Part shown: piece after piece, positions 27,046-36,914 of the stretch
Numbering within the stretch: the stretch's first letter is position 1
Layout of the letters: each line of letters begins with the position of its first letter
From: Anaerocolumna sp.
GTDB lineage: Bacteria; Bacillota; Clostridia; Lachnospirales; Lachnospiraceae
NCBI GenBank assembly: GCA_029256725.1
Contig: JAQSXJ010000011.1
Location: 1-51,601, forward strand
DNA length: 51,601 nt
Reading direction: 5' to 3'
The notes under the pieces: generated by a model
Database searches by the model: none
What the model was told of the DNA's origin: nothing
The model's input: the letters and a program-made list of their open reading frames with translations, nothing else
Translations under genes and position numbers: made by a program

Positions 27046-28254
27046 TTAAGCATAATTTTTCAAGAAGTTTTCTATATCTTTTCTGCCACCCTTAATACTT
27101 CCCTGAACCATTTCCTTACTGCCGCCGCCTCTCCCCTGAAAGGCCTTATTTAACTCTGCACCGATCTGTCTCACATCTATTTCTTTAGCACACAAAACAT
27201 AACGGTATTCAATCGCTTCATCTGTCTCGGATATTGAGGAGTCTTTTGCAGAAGGAATAAAGATTCCAACAATTCCATTTCTGCGTTCTTTCACAAGGTT
27301 CGCATAATTCCTTAGCTGATTATCCTGTGTTTCAAAATCAAACAGGGCATAAGGTTCATCTCCGGAAGGAATCGAAACCACTTTATAGCTTAGCAGCTTA
27401 GCTGAAAGCGCTGTAAACTTTGCCTCCAGGGACAATTTCTCCTCTTTAAGCCGTTTAACAGCTTCATCAGTTTCATAGATTTTTGCCGAAAGAGTAACAG
27501 AGATATTCTGTATATTCTTTTCTTTCTTGTTATAATCAGTTAGAGCGCGTTTACCACATTGAATTTCAAGCCTGGTTCCGCCTTTGTAGTTTTGATAGGT
27601 GGTTATTTTAATTAGTCCTACTTCACCTGTGGATTTTACATGGGGAGCACAGCAGGCACAGGTATCTACACCATTTATCGTTACAATTCGTACTGCTCCT
27701 GATAATTCCTTTTTACTGCGGTAACTCATGGAATTTAAAGCTTCTTTCTCAGGATAAACTGCAACAACAGATATATTTTGAAATACTGCTTCATTTGCCA
27801 GCTCTTCAATCCGTCTGATGTCTTCTTCTGTAAAAGTTCCGCTAAAATCAACAGTAACAGTATCTGCCCCCAGGTGAAAGCCAACATTGTCATAATTAAA
27901 ATACTTATAAACCAATCCAGACAGGATGTGTTCACCGGTATGTTGCTGCATAAAGTCAAATCTTCTTGTTCTATTTATAGTTCCCTTAATTACCTCTCCC
28001 TCAGCCAGAGGTGAAGTAAGAATGTGATAGATAATTTCATCTTTCTCCTGTACATCAATAACTGGGATATCATTTATAGTACCAGTATCAGAGGCTTGTC
28101 CGCCGCCTTCCGGAAAGAATGCAGTGGCAGAAAGTATAACTTCATAAACTATTTCCTGATTACTATTTGGTTTTTCGACACAGGAGATTACAGTAGCAGA
28201 AAAATCAGATAAGTAACTGTCCTCATCATATAATTTAAGCGTATTAGTTGTCAT
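27046..28254 (-). CDS. Alanyl-tRNA editing protein AlaX with DHHA1 domain
   Basis: A protein of 402 residues that hydrolyses mischarged Ser- or Gly-tRNA(Ala) in trans. Motifs: FFPEGGGQASDTG (near residue 40), QQHTGEHILSG (zinc His pair), CACCAPHVKSTGEVG (remaining zinc ligands), a coiled-coil stretch and a C-terminal DHHA1 domain ending RGGGSKEMVQGSIKGG. The frame can be read upstream to 28356, but that part is the conserved leader element, so ATG at 28254 is taken as the start. Its ribosome binding site (ACAGG) is weak. Confidence 0.88.
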   Translation of the reverse strand: MTTNTLKLYDEDSYLSDFSATVISCVEKPNSNQEIVYEVILSATAFFPEGGGQASDTGTINDIPVIDVQEKDEIIYHILTSPLAEGEVIKGTINRTRRFDFMQQHTGEHILSGLVYKYFNYDNVGFHLGADTVTVDFSGTFTEEDIRRIEELANEAVFQNISVVAVYPEKEALNSMSYRSKKELSGAVRIVTINGVDTCACCAPHVKSTGEVGLIKITTYQNYKGGTRLEIQCGKRALTDYNKKEKNIQNISVTLSAKIYETDEAVKRLKEEKLSLEAKFTALSAKLLSYKVVSIPSGDEPYALFDFETQDNQLRNYANLVKERRNGIVGIFIPSAKDSSISETDEAIEYRYVLCAKEIDVRQIGAELNKAFQGRGGGSKEMVQGSIKGGRKDIENFLKNYA

Positions 28255-28262
28255 TATTAAAC

Positions 28263-28356
28263 CTGTTACCGCAGTATTAATGCGGTATTGCCACAATCTA
28301 TTATGATAGTAGTGAAATATATATGTGGCAGCCTTTCTTTCTTTATTTTCTTTCAC
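28263..28356 (-). promoter_or_regulatory. Leader element copy 2 upstream of alaX
   Basis: On the minus strand, A GTGAAA (28356-28351) pairs with A' TTTCAC (28317-28312). B TGCCACA (28330-28324) pairs with B' TGTGGCA (28295-28289), again giving an A-B-A'-B' pseudoknot order. The hairpin TACCGCA/TGCGGTA follows, then AACAGG and the alaX start. The 12-nt and 14-nt blocks are identical to copy 1 at 22209. Confidence 0.55.
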
Positions 28357-28863
28357 TAATCTTTATATCTAAGTTTACTTTATAACTATTTCCCTTCAAA
28401 ATATAAAATGCTTAGTTTTAGGTTAATACCTGATATAGGTAAAAACTTATATCCAACTTATATGACACAGCATGTAATATAAATTTTTTTCGCCCAGAGC
28501 TTTAACTTACGATATTGATGGTCACTTTATTACAATGACACCTATAATGGTTATCATTTTATCAGTTTCAGATGGTTTTTACCAGCATTTTATTGGTTTA
28601 TAAGATTTATAAAGAAAATACATAAGAATTTGGCGATATGGATATTGGACAAATGATCAAATGCTATGTTATATAGAAATATCTATTTTTCTTGTGAAGA
28701 ACAGGTACAATATAGTGGCTTTCATCTTATTCAACTGAAAATATTCAAATATGCTATACCATTAAGTTCTTAGAGTCATAACATTTAATTATATGATTTT
28801 TTGAGTGGACTAAATCCTTATTATATCTTCTTCTATGATGTTTGCAGCAACATCAGAATATGC
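28357..28863. other. Long AT-rich intergenic region
   Basis: About 500 bp between the divergent alaX and U32 genes. It must include the alaX promoter. I see no ORF with a ribosome binding site and no strong hairpin. Confidence 0.4.
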
Positions 28864-28909
28864 CTCACAAATATCCTACAATAAGACTTACAAATATCCT
28901 ACAATAAGA
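28864..28909. repeat. 23-bp tandem duplication upstream of a promoter
   Basis: Two adjacent copies, 28864-28886 and 28887-28909, share 22 of 23 bases (core ACAAATATCCTACAATAAGA). The pair ends 6 bp before the -35 box at 28916. Confidence 0.8.
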
Positions 28910-28915
28910 AAAAAC

Positions 28916-28944
28916 TTGCATTAACAAAAAAATAGTCTTATCAT
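28916..28944 (+). promoter_or_regulatory. Putative promoter of the U32 gene
   Basis: TTGCAT, 17 bp, TATCAT, 82 bp ahead of the ATG at 29026. Confidence 0.5.
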
Positions 28945-29025
28945 AAGTATGCATTATAAGAGGTAAAATGTGATTACATATAGCTTATTCACGATGACAA
29001 CACTGGATAACATAGGAGATAAGAA

Positions 29026-30909
29026 ATGGCTAGATTTTTTAACAGGAAACCCATAGAACTGCTTGCCCCGGCAGGTAATTTTGAAATATTTAAGGAAGTA
29101 ATTCAGTTAGATTGTGATGCCGTTTATTTTGGTGGTAAGAACCTGAATATGCGTCTGCATCGTAAGGATTATAATTTCTCTGACGCAGAGCTTGAAGAAG
29201 CGGTTAAACTTGCTCATTCTTTCGGTAAGAAGGCGTATATCACTGTTAATAATCTTTACGGGGATCAAGAGCTCTCAGAGCTTAAAAGTTTCCTTATAAA
29301 ACTGGAAGGGTATAAACCTGATGCATTGATTGTACAGGATCTAAGTGTAATAGCATTTATAAAGGAATTAGATTTAAATCTGACTGTACATGCTTCAGTA
29401 ATGATGAATATTCATAATCAGCAAAGCATGTATGCCTTAAAGGATCTGGGAGTAACAAGAGTAGTAATCTCCAGAGAAGCTTCTCTTACTTACAGCAAAT
29501 ATCTGGCAGATACGACGCAGATGGAAATAGAGTATTTTATTCATGGTGACATGTGTATTGCTCATGGCGGACAATGTCTCTATAGCGGAATATTATTTGG
29601 GCAGAGTTCGAACCGTGGCCGTTGTTTAAAGCCATGCAGATGGAGTTTTAATATAGAACATGACGGCAAGGATTACCAAACAGAGTTTCCCATGGCTGTA
29701 AAGGATATGTCTATGTATGAGCATATACCGGAATTAATCGAAGGCGGCGTTACCTCTTTTAAAATCGAAGGACGTATGCGTGATATTGGTTATCTAAAAA
29801 TGGTAGTAGGGACCTATGCTGATGCAATTGACCGATACATTAATGATCCTCTTTGCTATGACAAGACAAAGGATACTGAATTATTACAGGAAAATCGTAA
29901 GAGAGATACTTCCCCGGCTTATGCTTTTGGAAGACCTGGCTTAAGCAATATTAATACTCGATATGAAGGTACAGGAACCCTTTTTAGCAGCGGAAAAGTA
30001 TTCAGTACCGCAACCGAAGAACGTGAAATCACAGAAGAGAAGCTTGAGAAGATAAACCAGGAACTTAAAAATTATAGCAAAAACAATACGGATAAAGCAA
30101 AACTTTGTGTTAAAGTCAATAATATTTCCCAGGCACAAATATGCCTGGAGGCAGGCGTTGATGCAATTTATCTCTCAGGTGATGTCTTCCTTCCTGACAG
30201 GCCTTTCTCCAGGAAGGAGATAGAGAAACTGACTTCTGGGAAGGAAAGTACTGACATATATCTTGGTATGCCCCATATGACCTTTGACATGCAATTTGAA
30301 CAATACGGACAGCTTCTAGCTTCTGGGCTCCCCATAGACGGACTTCTTGCTACGAATATTGGCGGTATACGAGCTTTTAAAGAAACGAATCTAATCGGTG
30401 ATTATCCCTTAAACATATTAAATTATGCTTCTGCTGACTTTTATGAAGGAATGGGATTAAATAAGTTCACCATTACGCCGGAAGCAACTCTTACTGAGGC
30501 CATGACTCTTCTTAACCAGGCGGGTTCTAAGGCTGAATTAATAGTTTACGGTTCCCCAACTGTTATGTATATGGAGCATGATCTTTATGATAATGTGGAA
30601 AAAGACAGAAAAGGATTACTGTATCTGATAGATGAAAAGGGATTCAAGCATCCTGTATATAAGGACCAATATGGAAGAAACCATATGGTTTTATACAAAA
30701 ATCTCTGTTATCTTCCTATCCTTAAAGGTCTATATGAAGCTGGTTTAGTTAACTTCCGGATAGAGGCAGCGCACCTTAGCAATGAGGAGCTAAAACATGT
30801 AATTGCTGTTTATAAGAAAGCTTTATCTAATCTTGATAACTGCGGTAATTTATATAAAGAGTTAAAAACTGAGGGAACAGGCTTAACACTGGGCATTTTC
30901 GGTTTATAA
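29026..30909 (+). CDS. U32 peptidase-family protein (RlhA/TrhP-like)
   Basis: A protein of 627 residues. The start ELLAPAGNFEIFKEVI and the signature YFIHGDMCIAHGGQC, followed by GRCLKPCRW, define family U32. Members long called collagenases include RlhA (23S rRNA hydroxylation) and TrhP (tRNA hydroxylation), where the four cysteines of this region are thought to hold an Fe-S cluster. The long C-terminal half looks like a second, divergent barrel (CLEAGVDAIYLSGD), as in the RlhA type. An RNA-modification role is more likely than proteolysis, but the exact target is unknown. ATG follows GGAGATAAGAA. Confidence 0.82.
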   Translation: MARFFNRKPIELLAPAGNFEIFKEVIQLDCDAVYFGGKNLNMRLHRKDYNFSDAELEEAVKLAHSFGKKAYITVNNLYGDQELSELKSFLIKLEGYKPDALIVQDLSVIAFIKELDLNLTVHASVMMNIHNQQSMYALKDLGVTRVVISREASLTYSKYLADTTQMEIEYFIHGDMCIAHGGQCLYSGILFGQSSNRGRCLKPCRWSFNIEHDGKDYQTEFPMAVKDMSMYEHIPELIEGGVTSFKIEGRMRDIGYLKMVVGTYADAIDRYINDPLCYDKTKDTELLQENRKRDTSPAYAFGRPGLSNINTRYEGTGTLFSSGKVFSTATEEREITEEKLEKINQELKNYSKNNTDKAKLCVKVNNISQAQICLEAGVDAIYLSGDVFLPDRPFSRKEIEKLTSGKESTDIYLGMPHMTFDMQFEQYGQLLASGLPIDGLLATNIGGIRAFKETNLIGDYPLNILNYASADFYEGMGLNKFTITPEATLTEAMTLLNQAGSKAELIVYGSPTVMYMEHDLYDNVEKDRKGLLYLIDEKGFKHPVYKDQYGRNHMVLYKNLCYLPILKGLYEAGLVNFRIEAAHLSNEELKHVIAVYKKALSNLDNCGNLYKELKTEGTGLTLGIFGL

Positions 30910-30931
30910 AGTAGGAGTGATCGATTGTAAT

Positions 30932-31044
30932 TCACACCTTGTTTGTGGCAGTGCTGCATCTGCAAATGGATGCAGCATGCTATGAGAGTTTGATTTATAC
31001 CTGTGGTCCTAAAATGCAGGTAATGAGAAAGGCATGGTTATTCA
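30932..31044 (+). promoter_or_regulatory. Structured leader of the aminotransferase gene (partial element copy 3)
   Basis: TTCACACC and TTTGTGGCAG (30941-30960 region) resemble the A'/B' half of the leader element at 22209. They are followed, as there, by a strong hairpin (TGCTGCATC 30952-30960 with GATGCAGCA 30969-30977). The upstream A and B blocks are missing. A second hairpin (ACCTG with CAGGT) leads into ATGAGAAAGGCATGG at 31023-31037, the motif shared with 2412 and 35888. Confidence 0.4.
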
Positions 31045-32274
31045 ATGTATAATTCAGAAGAAGTATTACAGATGCGTAAAGACTATTTAATGCCCTGTCT
31101 GGGGTATTTTTATAAAAATCCACCGGTATTTCAAAGAGGAGAGATGCAGTACCTCTATGACAATGAAGGTAAAAAATATCTGGATTTCTTTGCCGGAGTT
31201 TCAGTTATGAATTGCGGACATAGTAATCCTGCAATTATTAATAATGTAATAGAGCAGTTAACAAGCCTGCAGCACGTTACCAATGTGTATCTTACCGAGC
31301 CGGTTGTGGAACTTGCCAAAAGACTTAGTGAAGTACTTCCGGGTGAACTTAACAATTCCTTCTTCTGTATGTCTGGTTCAGAAGCAAATGAAGGAGCCAT
31401 GCTCCTGGCAAGGATATATACAGGGAAGAAGAAATTCATTGCATTAAGTAACAGTCTTCACGGAAGGACTCATCTCACAATGTCAGCAACCGCAATACCT
31501 ATGTGGAGAGGAGATCCTTTTCTTGATGAAGATTTCTATTTTGTATCCAATTCTCCCGAAAAGACTTTGTCAGAAATAAAAGATGTTATAAAGAAAGATA
31601 CAGATATAGCAGGGTTTATATTTGAACCAATTCAGGGAAATGGCGGTATTATAACACCTCCGGAAGGATTCTTCAAAGAGATTCAATCACTGTTGAAGGA
31701 ACATGGAATTTTGATGATCTGTGATGAGATTCAGACAGGATTTGCTCGTACCGGAACGATGTTTGCCATCGAACAATACGGAATTGTACCCGATATCATG
31801 ACTATGTCAAAAGCCTTAGGAAACGGAATTCCTGCCGCCGCTTTTTCTACAACGCCTGAAATAGCAGCCCGTTTTACGGCACCTTCCGCATCGACACTTG
31901 GCGGAAATCCGGTTTCTTGTACCGCAGCTTTAGGAGTGCTTCATTATATCTCAGAGAAAGATCTATGCGCCCGTGCCAAAAAACTGGGTGACATTTTGCT
32001 TGGTAAACTACTGGCCTTGAAGGACAAATACCCTATCATAAGTGAGGTAAGAGGTAAAGGATTGATGCTCGGTATGGAACTGACTACTGCTGAAAAGGAA
32101 CCATTGCCTGAGAAAACCGATGCCATTCTTGAACGGTTAAAGGATGAGGGTATAATTCTTGGAAAGAATGGATTATACCGTAATGTACTTGCTTTTCAGC
32201 CGCCACTTGTAATAGAAGAAGCTGATATCGATTTCCTGATTGAGAAATTAGATGAAGCGCTGGCATTAAGCTAG
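31045..32274 (+). CDS. Class III PLP-dependent aminotransferase
   Basis: A protein of 409 residues of the acetylornithine/4-aminobutyrate/alanine-glyoxylate aminotransferase group. The PLP site is clear: CMSGSEANEGAM, CDEIQTGFARTG (Asp to the pyridine N) and MSKALGNGIP (Schiff-base Lys). The N-terminus FYKNPPVFQRGEMQYLYD is closest to AGXT2-like enzymes; no arginine or GABA genes are nearby to fix the substrate. It follows the U32 gene with a 135-nt structured gap and may be read through or separately regulated. A 15-bp hairpin lies after the stop. Confidence 0.85.
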   Translation: MYNSEEVLQMRKDYLMPCLGYFYKNPPVFQRGEMQYLYDNEGKKYLDFFAGVSVMNCGHSNPAIINNVIEQLTSLQHVTNVYLTEPVVELAKRLSEVLPGELNNSFFCMSGSEANEGAMLLARIYTGKKKFIALSNSLHGRTHLTMSATAIPMWRGDPFLDEDFYFVSNSPEKTLSEIKDVIKKDTDIAGFIFEPIQGNGGIITPPEGFFKEIQSLLKEHGILMICDEIQTGFARTGTMFAIEQYGIVPDIMTMSKALGNGIPAAAFSTTPEIAARFTAPSASTLGGNPVSCTAALGVLHYISEKDLCARAKKLGDILLGKLLALKDKYPIISEVRGKGLMLGMELTTAEKEPLPEKTDAILERLKDEGIILGKNGLYRNVLAFQPPLVIEEADIDFLIEKLDEALALS

Positions 32275-32319
32275 GTTTCCGCTTAAAAGCTCAATTTTAT
32301 AAATTTAAATATCTAATAG

Positions 32320-32361
32320 AGGGTGTACCAGAAAGCTTATTAAAATTTTCTGATACACCCT
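32320..32361. terminator. Inverted repeat / terminator-like hairpin
   Basis: AGGGTGTACCAGAAA pairs with TTTCTGATACACCCT (15 bp, one G-U). Little T run follows on either strand, so it could also be a remnant of a mobile-element end. Confidence 0.55.
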
Positions 32362-32475
32362 ATTACTTGAATAATCAAATTTAAAAATTTAGTCAGATGA
32401 AGTATTTCACTACATTCATAAATAGAATATTATTTGCTCAGGTTCTTATTAACTGGAAAAGAATAATTAAAAAAC

Positions 32476-33021
32476 TTAATTTATTGAAACTAATAATTCA
32501 AGTATTTCGTCGCACCAAGAAAGAACTGCCTGTGTATTTAAAATACCATAACGTAAAGGTGCATAGAGATAGAGTTCCCTCTCAGGTGAAATTTCTTTAA
32601 TACCTTTTTTTAAACTGTTATCCATTAATTGATATTCCTTCAGACGGTTAAGATGTAGTTGCTTATATTCAGTAATCATCTTAATAACCTCCGGTCTTGG
32701 GAGATTACTTGCAAAAGTTAATTTTAACATGAATTCCGATCTGACGGGCTGCCGGGTGGGAGGCTCAGCCAGCCAGTTCATGAACTCATTACGCCCCCGA
32801 GCTCGTTATCGTATATATTTTTTTCTAGGAGAAGGTGACTCTTCTGTTTGAATCAATCCTTCAGACAGCAGTTGGTTTAATACCGGATAAATATGTCCGA
32901 AATTCTCATTCCAGAAGTTTGAGATGACAGTATCACAGTATTTCTTGATATCGTAACCGGTACCGGAATGGATGCTTAATATACCAAGTATTGCATAGCG
33001 GGTTTTATTTTTAATTGCCAT
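32476..33021 (-). pseudogene. Broken PadR-family transcriptional regulator
   Basis: The minus strand starts well (AGGAGG, then a PadR winged-helix start, MAIKNKTRYAILGIL), but an in-frame TAA at 32806-32808 stops it after 71 residues. The same frame continues past the stop with GRNEFMNWLAEPP and a typical PadR C-terminal domain to 32476. Around the stop, TATATA and GGGGG look like slippage of TATA and GGGG. Removing these three bases would give KYTITSSGRNEF, a normal PadR wing. No PadR-type target such as an ABC transporter is adjacent, which fits decay. Confidence 0.75.
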
Positions 33022-33281
33022 TTTTCCTCCTAATTACTTTATAGCAGCAGCTTTATGATATCCGAAGGATTATACTGTATCACTCTGATATATATATCAA
33101 TATGGAATTAGATGATTATTTTGACTTGCTTTCATATAAGGATGCAGATAAACTGTACAAAGAGTAGAATAAGATATAATTTCCATTATTTAAATAAATT
33201 TCATAACTTTAACTGAAAACAGAAATGTAATGATACCCCTATAAGGTCTAGGACAAATATTAAAAAAACCAAAATTTTAAG

Positions 33282-33310
33282 TTGACAATTAATGGTTCAT
33301 ATGCTAAACT
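33282..33310 (+). promoter_or_regulatory. Sigma-A promoter of the rplU operon
   Basis: TTGACA, 17 bp, TAAACT, directly before the L21 leader. Confidence 0.75.
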
Positions 33311-33316
33311 GTTTTA

Positions 33317-33420
33317 GTGTGCCGCACAGCGAGGTTCTAAATCTTTATAATTATCAAATTATTTTGATTTCTGAATAGAGATACCGTAGCTGGCGAGTAA
33401 TGATAATAGGAGGTGTGCCA
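33317..33420 (+). promoter_or_regulatory. Ribosomal protein L21 leader RNA
   Basis: The leader begins GTGCCGCACAGCGAGG and ends GGCGAGTAATG then AGGAGGTGTGCC, matching the Firmicutes L21 leader. The 3' GGTGTGCC can pair with the 5' part. It probably gives L21 feedback control over the operon. Identification rests on remembered consensus and position ahead of rplU. Confidence 0.75.
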
Positions 33421-33421
33421 T

Positions 33422-33730
33422 ATGTACGCAATAATTGCAACAGGTGGTAAACAGTACAAAGTAGCCGAAGGCGATATCATTAAAGTAGAGAAGCTTGGTG
33501 TAGAAGCTGGAGCAACTTATACCTTTGACCAGGTACTTGTAGTAAACAATGGTTCTTTAGTAGTAGGCGAGCCTACAGTAGCAGGAGCAACTGTAACTGC
33601 ATCTGTAGTAGAAGATGGAAAGAACAAGAAAGTTGTTGTTTACCGCTACAAGAGAAAGACCGGATATCACAAGAAAAACGGTCACAGACAGCCATATACC
33701 AAGGTTAAGATTGAAAAAATCAACGCATAA
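33422..33730 (+). CDS. rplU: Ribosomal protein L21
   Basis: A 50S subunit protein of 102 residues. The start [14 protein letters not shown] and the C-terminal [20 protein letters not shown] are diagnostic. ATG at 33422 follows AGGAGG; a GTG three codons earlier is in frame but is part of the leader. First gene of the rplU-prp-rpmA-obgE block, 19 bp before prp. Confidence 0.98.
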   Translation: MYAIIATGGKQYKVAEGDIIKVEKLGVEAGATYTFDQVLVVNNGSLVVGEPTVAGATVTASVVEDGKNKKVVVYRYKRKTGYHKKNGHRQPYTKVKIEKINA

Positions 33731-33749
33731 CTAAGAGCAGGGTTAGGTT

Positions 33750-34067
33750 ATGATAACTATATCCGTATATAAAGATGCAGACGGTAAGCTTACAGGCTTT
33801 CGCAGTACAGGACATGCTGGTTTCGCAGAAAGTGGACAGGACATAGTTTGTGCAGCGGTATCGGCTCTGATAATAAATACCGTGAATTCTATTGAGACTT
33901 TTACATCAGATACCTTTCAATTGAAAGAAGATGAGAAAAAAGGCATGATAGATTTTAAGATTGTTTCAAAACCTGGTAATGAATCCACTTTGTTATTGAA
34001 TTCTCTGCTTCTGGGACTAAATGGGATCAGAGAAGATTACGGAAAGCAGTATATTAAATTTGTTTAG
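33750..34067 (+). CDS. prp: Ribosomal-processing cysteine protease Prp
   Basis: A protein of 105 residues of the former YsxB/DUF464 family. The catalytic His and Cys are in STGHAGFA and GQDIVCAAVSAL. In Firmicutes Prp cuts the N-terminal extension off ribosomal protein L27. Its target is the next gene, rpmA, which indeed carries the cleavage motif NLQFFA. The position between rplU and rpmA is the universal Firmicutes order. Confidence 0.96.
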   Translation: MITISVYKDADGKLTGFRSTGHAGFAESGQDIVCAAVSALIINTVNSIETFTSDTFQLKEDEKKGMIDFKIVSKPGNESTLLLNSLLLGLNGIREDYGKQYIKFV

Positions 34068-34106
34068 CGGGGTATCCTGCGACATATATTCAAGGAGGTG
34101 TAGGTT

Positions 34107-34394
34107 ATGTTAAAAATGAACCTTCAGTTTTTCGCTCATAAAAAGGGTGTTGGTTCTACCAAGAACGGCAGAGATTCCGAATCCAAGAGATTAGGAGCTA
34201 AAAGAGCAGACGGACAGTTTGTACTGGCTGGTAACATTCTTTACAGACAGCGTGGCACAAAGATTCATCCCGGTGTTAATGTAGGACGCGGCGGCGATGA
34301 TACCTTATTTGCATTAGTTGATGGTGTTGTTCGTTTCGAAAGAAAAGGCAGAGACAAGAAACAGGCTTCTGTTTATCCAGTAGAATCCAAATAA
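34107..34394 (+). CDS. rpmA: Ribosomal protein L27 precursor
   Basis: A protein of 95 residues, located near the peptidyl-transferase centre of the 50S subunit. The N-terminus [17 protein letters not shown] contains the Prp cleavage site after NLQFF; cleavage exposes the AHKKG end that reaches the active site. Ribosome binding site AAGGAGGTGTA. A weak hairpin follows before obgE. Confidence 0.97.
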   Translation: MLKMNLQFFAHKKGVGSTKNGRDSESKRLGAKRADGQFVLAGNILYRQRGTKIHPGVNVGRGGDDTLFALVDGVVRFERKGRDKKQASVYPVESK

Positions 34395-34408
34395 GATGAA
34401 ACTTTAGG

Positions 34409-35789
<1,381 letters not shown>

Positions 35790-35860
35790 TGTATCAGCAT
35801 AAAAGACAATTTATTTACGACTGATAAAAAGTATCCAAATAAAAATTGGATTACTTAAGA

Positions 35861-35908
35861 AAATCTGCAGACAAAGTTTGCAGGTTGTGAGAAAGGCATG
35901 GTATTAAT
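35861..35908 (+). promoter_or_regulatory. Leader with hairpin and TGAGAAAGGCATGG before yhbY
   Basis: Hairpin CTGCA/TGCAG precedes TGAGAAAGGCATGG (35888-35901). A four-codon frame ATG GTA TTA ATA TGA (35898-35912) ends over the yhbY ATG, which would allow coupled translation. Confidence 0.5.
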
Positions 35909-36220
35909 ATGACAAGTAAACAAAGATCCTATCTGAAAGGTCTTGCCATGAATATCGATCCCGTATTTCAAGTAGGTAAATCAAGCCTTACACCAGAACT
36001 TACCCAAGGTCTGGAAGAAGTACTTGAATCAAGGGAACTTATAAAGGTAACTGTACTGAAAAACTGTCTGGATGATCCCCGTGAAATTGCACAGGTGGTT
36101 GCAGAACGTACTCATTCTGAAGTAGTTCAGGTAATAGGAAAAAAATTCGTTCTCTATAGAGAATCAAAAAACAAGAAAAAGATAGAACTGCCAAAAGACG
36201 CAAAAGGAAAGAAAGCATAA
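35909..36220 (+). CDS. yhbY: YhbY-type CRM-domain RNA-binding protein
   Basis: A protein of 103 residues with the start TSKQRSYLKGLAMNIDPVFQVGK and the GxKxVLYR end typical of the YhbY family, which binds pre-50S particles. Its place after obgE and before nadD is the usual clostridial order. Starts at ATG 35909 behind the GAGAAAGG leader. Confidence 0.94.
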   Translation: MTSKQRSYLKGLAMNIDPVFQVGKSSLTPELTQGLEEVLESRELIKVTVLKNCLDDPREIAQVVAERTHSEVVQVIGKKFVLYRESKNKKKIELPKDAKGKKA

Positions 36221-36260
36221 TTCTTTAACCGTTTAGATTATCAGAAGAGAGGATTGGATT

Positions 36261-36914
36261 ATGAAAGTAGGAATTATGGGCGGAACTTTTAATCCCATTC
36301 ATATGGCACATCTGATACTGGCACAAAGTTCATTGGAACAGCTGGGACTCCAGAAAATTCTGTTTATGCCCTCTAAGAGGCCGCCCCATAAACGAAATGA
36401 CTTGATAACAGATGACAGACACAGAGAGAAAATGGTGGAGCTGGCCATTCAGAATAATCCCTCCTTTGAACTGTCAAGAGTTGAGTTGTTAAGAGAGGGT
36501 ACCACCTATACTTCTGATACCTTACAACAGTTAACCCAGGAAAATCCGGATATAACCTATTATTTTATAATGGGGGCGGATTCTCTTTTTCAGTTGGAAA
36601 ACTGGTGGGAGCCTGAAGTAATACTTAAGCTTGCCCATATTGTGGCAGCTGTAAGGGGCCAGGAGACAAGAGAAGAATTAAAAGCTCAGGCAGAATATCT
36701 GACAGCCAAATTTCATGCTAATATTCATATACTGAATACACCTTATCTGGATATTGCCTCTCATGAATTAAGAGACAAACTATCTAGAGATGGCTCTATT
36801 CGTTATATGGTACCTGAGACAGTATATGACTATATCAAAGAGCATCAGCTTTATACAGGAAAAGAGCAGAAAAATGATGGAAAATTTATTTCAATTGGAG
36901 AAGAGAATAGGTGA
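36261..36914 (+). CDS. nadD: Nicotinate-nucleotide adenylyltransferase
   Basis: A protein of 217 residues that joins ATP and nicotinate mononucleotide in NAD synthesis. It shows MGGTFNPIHMAHL (nucleotide-binding HxxH-type motif), the RPPHKR loop and the ISSTxIR-equivalent region, here IASHELRDKLS near the end. ATG follows AGAGAGGA. It overlaps yqeK by 41 bp. Confidence 0.95.
   Translation: MKVGIMGGTFNPIHMAHLILAQSSLEQLGLQKILFMPSKRPPHKRNDLITDDRHREKMVELAIQNNPSFELSRVELLREGTTYTSDTLQQLTQENPDITYYFIMGADSLFQLENWWEPEVILKLAHIVAAVRGQETREELKAQAEYLTAKFHANIHILNTPYLDIASHELRDKLSRDGSIRYMVPETVYDYIKEHQLYTGKEQKNDGKFISIGEENR

Noticed and set aside
32320..32361. End of an insertion sequence
   Set aside because: No transposase, no second end and no target duplication seen; more likely a terminator.
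32397..32600. Plus-strand ORF of 67 codons opposite the padR remnant
   Set aside because: No ribosome binding site and no recognisable domain; it mirrors the PadR C-terminal coding region.
33102..33167. A 21-codon frame starting ATGGAATTAGATGAT upstream of rplU
   Set aside because: It has no ribosome binding site and no family resemblance; too short to claim. It could be a remnant of a gene.
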